From Nitrospinota bacterium (GTDB lineage Bacteria > Nitrospinota_A > UBA7883 > JACRLM01): DNA of 7,926 nucleotides. The stretch is taken from contig JADGAO010000160.1 of assembly GCA_015231995.1 (NCBI GenBank), positions 1-7,926 of the forward strand, written 5' to 3'. Positions 4,677 through 7,926 of the stretch are shown here, piece by piece; the first letter of the stretch is position 1, and each line of letters opens with the position of its first letter. The notes beneath the pieces are model-generated. The model was not told the DNA's origin. It ran no database searches and saw only the letters and a list, made by a program, of their open reading frames with translations. A program made the translations under genes and the position numbers.

Positions 4677-6032
4677 TTATTTCTTCGTAACCCGGAAGTC
4701 TTTCGGGTCAAGCCCAAGCTCGGCGAGTTTTGCGTAAAAGGTTTTTCTGTCCAGCCCCGCCCGCTCCGAGCAGGCGGTCACGCCGCCTTTGCATACGCCA
4801 AGAAGCTCCGTGAAATATTTGCGCTCGTAAACTTCCAACGCTTTTTTACGCATCTGCCTGTAAGTGAGGCTTGCGATATCCCCCATCTCGTCCGGCTCCG
4901 GCCCGTCTCCGGCGGAGGCAAGGTCGGAGACGGCCACAACCTCCGAACCGGCCACTATCACCGCACGTTCGATGACGTTCTCCAACTCTCGCACGTTTCC
5001 TTCCCAGCGTCTCTCCATCAGCCAGCCGAGCGCCTCAGGGGAGAGCGACCGGGCGCGTCCCGCGTGCCGGGCCGAATATATCTCCAGGAACCGCTCCGCC
5101 AGCGCGGGGATATCCTCGCGTCTTTCCCGTAATGGCGGGACGTGTACGGGGAACGCGTTTATCCTGTAATAAAGGTCGCGCCGGAACCTGCCGTCTTTTA
5201 CATCCGCCAGAAGGTCGCGGTTGGTGGCGAAGATCATCCTCACGTCGGTTTTTATCACATCGTTGCCGCCGAGCCGCTCCACCTCGCCTGTCTCTATCAC
5301 CTTGAGGGTTTTCACCTGCACGGCCGGGCTTATTTCCCCGATTTCGTCGAGGAACACCGTGCCGCCGGTGGCTATCTCGAACTTGCCGGGCTTGAGTTTC
5401 AACGCGCCGGTGAAAGCCCCTTTCTCGTGCCCGAAAAGCTCCGACTCCAGCAGTGTCTCGCTCAACGCGCCGCAGTTTATGGTGAGGAACCTTTTGTGGC
5501 TCCTCCGGCTCAGCCTGTGTATGGCGGCGGCCACCATCTCTTTGCCCACGCCCGTCTCGCCCTGGATGAGGGCCGTGGAATCCGTCCCCGCCACCGCCCG
5601 GAGCGTCTCATACATACGGAGCATTTTCGGCGACGAGCCGATCATCCCCATGAAATCGTAGTCGCGCTCTTCCTCTCGCGCGAACCGCTCCAGAAGCGAC
5701 GTCACTTTTTCTTTGCCGTAGGGTTTGATGAGCGTCGCCGCCACTCCGCTGGAGATCATCGCGTTTTCGAAGGCGGAGTCGCTCCTGTCCAGAAGCGCGA
5801 CTATGGAGGCTCGTGGCGCGCGTTCCATCAGGACGTCCATCACTCCGGCGTGGCCTTCCACGGGGAAGCGCGGGTCGGCCATGATCACGCGGAAACGAGG
5901 CCCGATCTCCATCGCCGATATTTCCTGTGTCGAGTAGGCGGCGCGCGCTTCCCATCCGGCCGCTTCGAGCATGTTGCGAAGTGTCTCGGCCGCATGGCGG
6001 TCCAGGTCAACTATCAGCGCCGACCTGTTCAT
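4677..6032 (-). CDS. NtrC-family sigma-54-dependent response regulator
   Basis: This 451-residue transcription activator has three domains. Residues 1-120 are a receiver with phospho-acceptor D53 and K103 of the KP motif. Residues about 130-362 are an AAA+ sigma-54 interaction domain with Walker A GETGVGKE (158-165), the sigma-54-contacting GAFTGA loop (205-210), Walker B VFLDE (226-230), FATNRDL (268-274) and FRRDLYYRINAFPVHVPPLR (283-302). Residues about 407-440 are a Fis-type helix-turn-helix (TACSERAGLDRKTFYAKL). It should activate sigma-54 promoters elsewhere. The receiver is unusual: the acidic pair after V8 reads D-L-D, and the conserved Thr/Ser near residue 81 is replaced by Leu. The ATG overlaps the TolC stop by 4 bp (ATGA), implying coupled translation. 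No histidine kinase gene is in the window, and no sigma-54 promoter was recognised nearby. Confidence 0.95.
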   Translation of the reverse strand: MNRSALIVDLDRHAAETLRNMLEAAGWEARAAYSTQEISAMEIGPRFRVIMADPRFPVEGHAGVMDVLMERAPRASIVALLDRSDSAFENAMISSGVAATLIKPYGKEKVTSLLERFAREEERDYDFMGMIGSSPKMLRMYETLRAVAGTDSTALIQGETGVGKEMVAAAIHRLSRRSHKRFLTINCGALSETLLESELFGHEKGAFTGALKLKPGKFEIATGGTVFLDEIGEISPAVQVKTLKVIETGEVERLGGNDVIKTDVRMIFATNRDLLADVKDGRFRRDLYYRINAFPVHVPPLRERREDIPALAERFLEIYSARHAGRARSLSPEALGWLMERRWEGNVRELENVIERAVIVAGSEVVAVSDLASAGDGPEPDEMGDIASLTYRQMRKKALEVYERKYFTELLGVCKGGVTACSERAGLDRKTFYAKLAELGLDPKDFRVTKK

Positions 6033-7597
6033 CGGATATCTTTCACGTCCAGTTCCACACCGTTTTTCTCTAGCGCAACTCCCATCGCCCTCGAAAGCCT
6101 GGCGGACGCTTTTCTGGCCTCGGCCAGCGCCGAAAGCTCCGCCGCCCTCTGCGCGGCGAGGTCTTTCTGGTATTCGAGCGTGGCGAACAGCGTGGTCGCT
6201 CCGACGTCGAATTTCTTCAACTCCCCGTCAAGCCTCTCCTCGCCAAGCTTTCTTGCGGCCCGCGCGGCTTCTATCCTCTTAAGCGAGTTGGTCAGGCTCC
6301 TGCCCGCCTCCCTCGCTTCCAGCGCGGCGTCGCGTTCGGCGATCTTCAGCCGCGTTTCCGCAGTCTGGACGGCGAACCCGGCCAGAGCCGCCCGCGCCTC
6401 CGCCCCACGCGATCCCCACGGGTAGGTGAATTTGAGACCCACCGCGTAATCGTAATAGTTGAAAGAGGCCATGTCCACTGCCGCGTCCGCCGCGTTCCCG
6501 CCAAGAGGGGAGGTGACCGGCTCGCCGTTGAAGCCCACAGTCTGACGCGCGTCGCCTCGTGTTCCCGATAATACGACGGACGCGTTCAGGCCCAGTTCCG
6601 GGAGCTTCTGGTTGTCGTAGTAGGCGAACTCCGTCCTGTTTCTTTCCACCTCTTTTTTTGCGGCGGCCACCTCCGGGCGGTTGGCGATGGCGGTCTGCAC
6701 GGCCATCTCCACGTCTATCTGCGCCCTATCTTCCTGCGGAGTGTCCACCGGGTCGAGGATCAGCCCTCTCCATTCGAGCGCCCCGCCGGGCGAGCCGAGA
6801 AGTTTGAGCAGAGTGTCGGAAGCGTTCTCATACGCGTTCCTCGCGGCGATGGCCTTTTCCTCCCACGACGCGGCGGAGGCTTTGGCGGCGGTTATCTCTA
6901 TCTGCGGCAAGGCTCCCGCCTTTACCTGCGCTTCTGTTCTTCTTACGATATCAACCGCCCGTTCATACGCCTCTTCCTGCGCCTTGACGTTTTCCTTGTT
7001 GAACGCAAGATCCCAATATGTCTGCACGGTGTTGGTCACAAGGTCGCTGATGGCGGCTTTAAAGCTCAACGCCACAGCCTCCCGCTTTATCCCGCCCGCC
7101 CTGATCTTCCAGAGGGCGGCGTTCGTTCCCGCATTTTTGAGCAGAGGCTGGGTCATGTCCAACTGCGCCGACGCGCCATACGCGGGGTTCAAGCTCTGGA
7201 AGTCGGAGTTGGATATGGAACTGGACGTCGCTATGGAGGCTTTGTAGTCCGCCCCTGTGGGGACTTTGCCGGAGACGGATATCTCCCCTCGCATCGAATC
7301 GGATTCCACAATCGGCGGGCTGGCCAGGGCCGACGACGATGGAGTCCTGCTTTTCCCTGCGGAGACGGACGCCCCCGCCGTCGGGTCGAACTCCGCCTCG
7401 GCGAAGATAAGCTCCTTATCCGCCGTGGAAATGTTGAGCCGCGAGATGGCGGTCTCCAGATTGCCCGTCACCGAAAGCTTGACCGCCTCCGAAAGCGTGA
7501 TGGCGCGGACGGTTTGAGACGGGCCGTTTCCGGCCACGGCTGGCGCGTATGAAAAAAGAAGAGCTAGCGCCGCGGCCAACGGGGCCAGACGGGTCAT
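6029..7597 (-). CDS. TolC-family outer-membrane channel protein
   Basis: This 522-residue protein belongs to the outer-membrane efflux (OEP/TolC) family, which forms trimeric channels linking tripartite pumps or type I secretion systems to the outside. Residues 1-22 are a Sec signal peptide ending AVA; no lipobox cysteine follows, so it is not a lipoprotein of the NodT/OprM type. Two family repeats are visible: ITLSEAVKLSVTGNLETAI (33-51) leads into the first strand region and the MTQPLLKNAG signature (148-157), and NRPEVAAAKKEVERNRTEF (306-324) leads into strands around 332-394. Helical stretches at about 180-270 and 395-510 form the periplasmic tunnel, and FDVGATTLFATLEYQKDLA is at 463-481. 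Both ends overlap neighbours by 4 bp, so it is the middle gene of a coupled trio. No membrane-fusion or inner-membrane pump component is within the window; they may lie beyond the right edge or elsewhere. Confidence 0.93.
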   Translation of the reverse strand: MTRLAPLAAALALLFSYAPAVAGNGPSQTVRAITLSEAVKLSVTGNLETAISRLNISTADKELIFAEAEFDPTAGASVSAGKSRTPSSSALASPPIVESDSMRGEISVSGKVPTGADYKASIATSSSISNSDFQSLNPAYGASAQLDMTQPLLKNAGTNAALWKIRAGGIKREAVALSFKAAISDLVTNTVQTYWDLAFNKENVKAQEEAYERAVDIVRRTEAQVKAGALPQIEITAAKASAASWEEKAIAARNAYENASDTLLKLLGSPGGALEWRGLILDPVDTPQEDRAQIDVEMAVQTAIANRPEVAAAKKEVERNRTEFAYYDNQKLPELGLNASVVLSGTRGDARQTVGFNGEPVTSPLGGNAADAAVDMASFNYYDYAVGLKFTYPWGSRGAEARAALAGFAVQTAETRLKIAERDAALEAREAGRSLTNSLKRIEAARAARKLGEERLDGELKKFDVGATTLFATLEYQKDLAAQRAAELSALAEARKASARLSRAMGVALEKNGVELDVKDIR

Positions 7598-7926
7598 TTC
7601 GGGGCCGGAGCCCGCTCCCCGATCCTGGCAAGGCGCTTGTCCGCGTCGTTGAGGCGGCTGATCAGCGAGCGGATGATTTTGAGCGCGATCTCCGGGTAGT
7701 TCTCGATGGTCTGCTTGAGCTTGTCGCCGGGGAACACCTTGACCACGCTTTTGCCTTTGGAGCGTATCGTGGCCGTCCTCGGCTGGTCGAGCAGGGCCGA
7801 CATTTCGCCGAAATACTCGCCCGGCTGGGATATCTCGCCGACGATGCGCCCGCTTTTGGTGATAACCAGATGGCCCTGCAGTATCTGGTAGAAGTTCTTG
7901 TCGGTGTTGCCTTCCTTGATAATCAG
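7594..7926 (-). CDS. Cyclic-nucleotide-binding-domain protein, C-terminal part (cut by window edge)
   Basis: Reading continues in frame to the window end, so only the last 110 residues are present. They form most of a cNMP-binding beta-roll: IKEGNTDKNFYQILQGHLVI (3-22), then PGEYFGEMSALL (35-46) and QPRTATI (48-54). The phosphate-binding cassette is intact, with the Glu of FGE (residue 41) and the Arg of PRTAT (residue 50) that contact cyclic phosphate in CRP-type proteins. The chain ends about 35 residues after the roll, in a helix (about 76-103) followed by a Pro-rich tail, with no helix-turn-helix, so it is not a CRP-type DNA-binding regulator at this end. The missing N-terminal part could hold other domains. 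Its TGA overlaps the TolC ATG (ATGA, 7594-7597). An internal ATG at 7801-7803 lies inside the domain and is not the true start. Confidence 0.85.
   Translation of the reverse strand: MIIKEGNTDKNFYQILQGHLVITKSGRIVGEISQPGEYFGEMSALLDQPRTATIRSKGKSVVKVFPGDKLKQTIENYPEIALKIIRSLISRLNDADKRLARIGERAPAPK

Noticed and set aside
4420..4737. Plus-strand reading frame of 105 codons across the repeat-filled gap
   Set aside because: It is made mostly of the hairpin repeats, overlaps both flanking minus-strand genes and has no plausible ribosome site.
5142..6425. Long plus-strand reading frame of 427 codons opposite the sigma-54 and TolC genes
   Set aside because: It runs antisense across two genes with clear family motifs, and its translation shows no domain. 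High GC with few stops explains it.
7594..7803. Complete 69-codon gene at the right end
   Set aside because: The ATG at 7801-7803 lies within the cNMP-binding cassette (FGEMS) and the frame stays open to the window edge, so it is the tail of a larger gene.

Overview
This 7.9 kb window is a piece of a bacterial chromosome, probably from a Gram-negative, moderately GC-rich and likely little-cultivated lineage of the deltaproteobacterial or Nitrospinota type. Gram-negativity rests on a TolC-type outer-membrane channel with a Sec signal peptide. The lineage guess is weaker: it rests on the mix of HDOD, DUF502 and sigma-54 regulator genes and on short dispersed palindromic repeats of kinds I associate with such genomes. 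No mobile-element proteins, tRNA, rRNA or CRISPR arrays are visible.

The window holds two convergent gene blocks separated and flanked by repeats. Left end (1-346): no gene; a tandem 40-bp repeat, a 120-bp symmetrical nest of hairpins, then a likely extended -10 promoter and a 16-bp palindrome just before a TTG start. Plus-strand block (347-3173), tightly packed: an HDOD signalling protein, an MBL-fold phosphodiesterase-like hydrolase, a two-segment DUF502 membrane protein and a small DUF5674-like protein. A perfect 10-bp hairpin (3215-3239) closes this block and also contains the stop codon of the opposing gene.

Minus-strand block (7926 to 3229), read right to left: the C-terminal part of a cyclic-nucleotide-binding-domain protein cut by the window edge, a TolC-family channel and an NtrC-type sigma-54 activator. 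These three genes are joined by two 4-bp ATGA overlaps. Then comes a 221-bp spacer (4456-4676) filled by a terminator-like hairpin and a MITE-like inverted repeat, and after it an ATP-grasp ligase.

Functional reading: the overlaps suggest that the cNMP-domain protein, the TolC channel and the sigma-54 activator are made together, so the activator may control an envelope or export function. Its receiver domain is partly degenerate and no kinase is in view. The plus block combines a signalling scaffold (HDOD), a probable phosphodiester hydrolase and a membrane protein of unknown role. I find no clear-cut new defence or biosynthetic system. The most distinctive material is the repeats: three hairpin families whose copies differ in arm sequence while keeping base pairing. 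One copy supplies the end of a protein gene.
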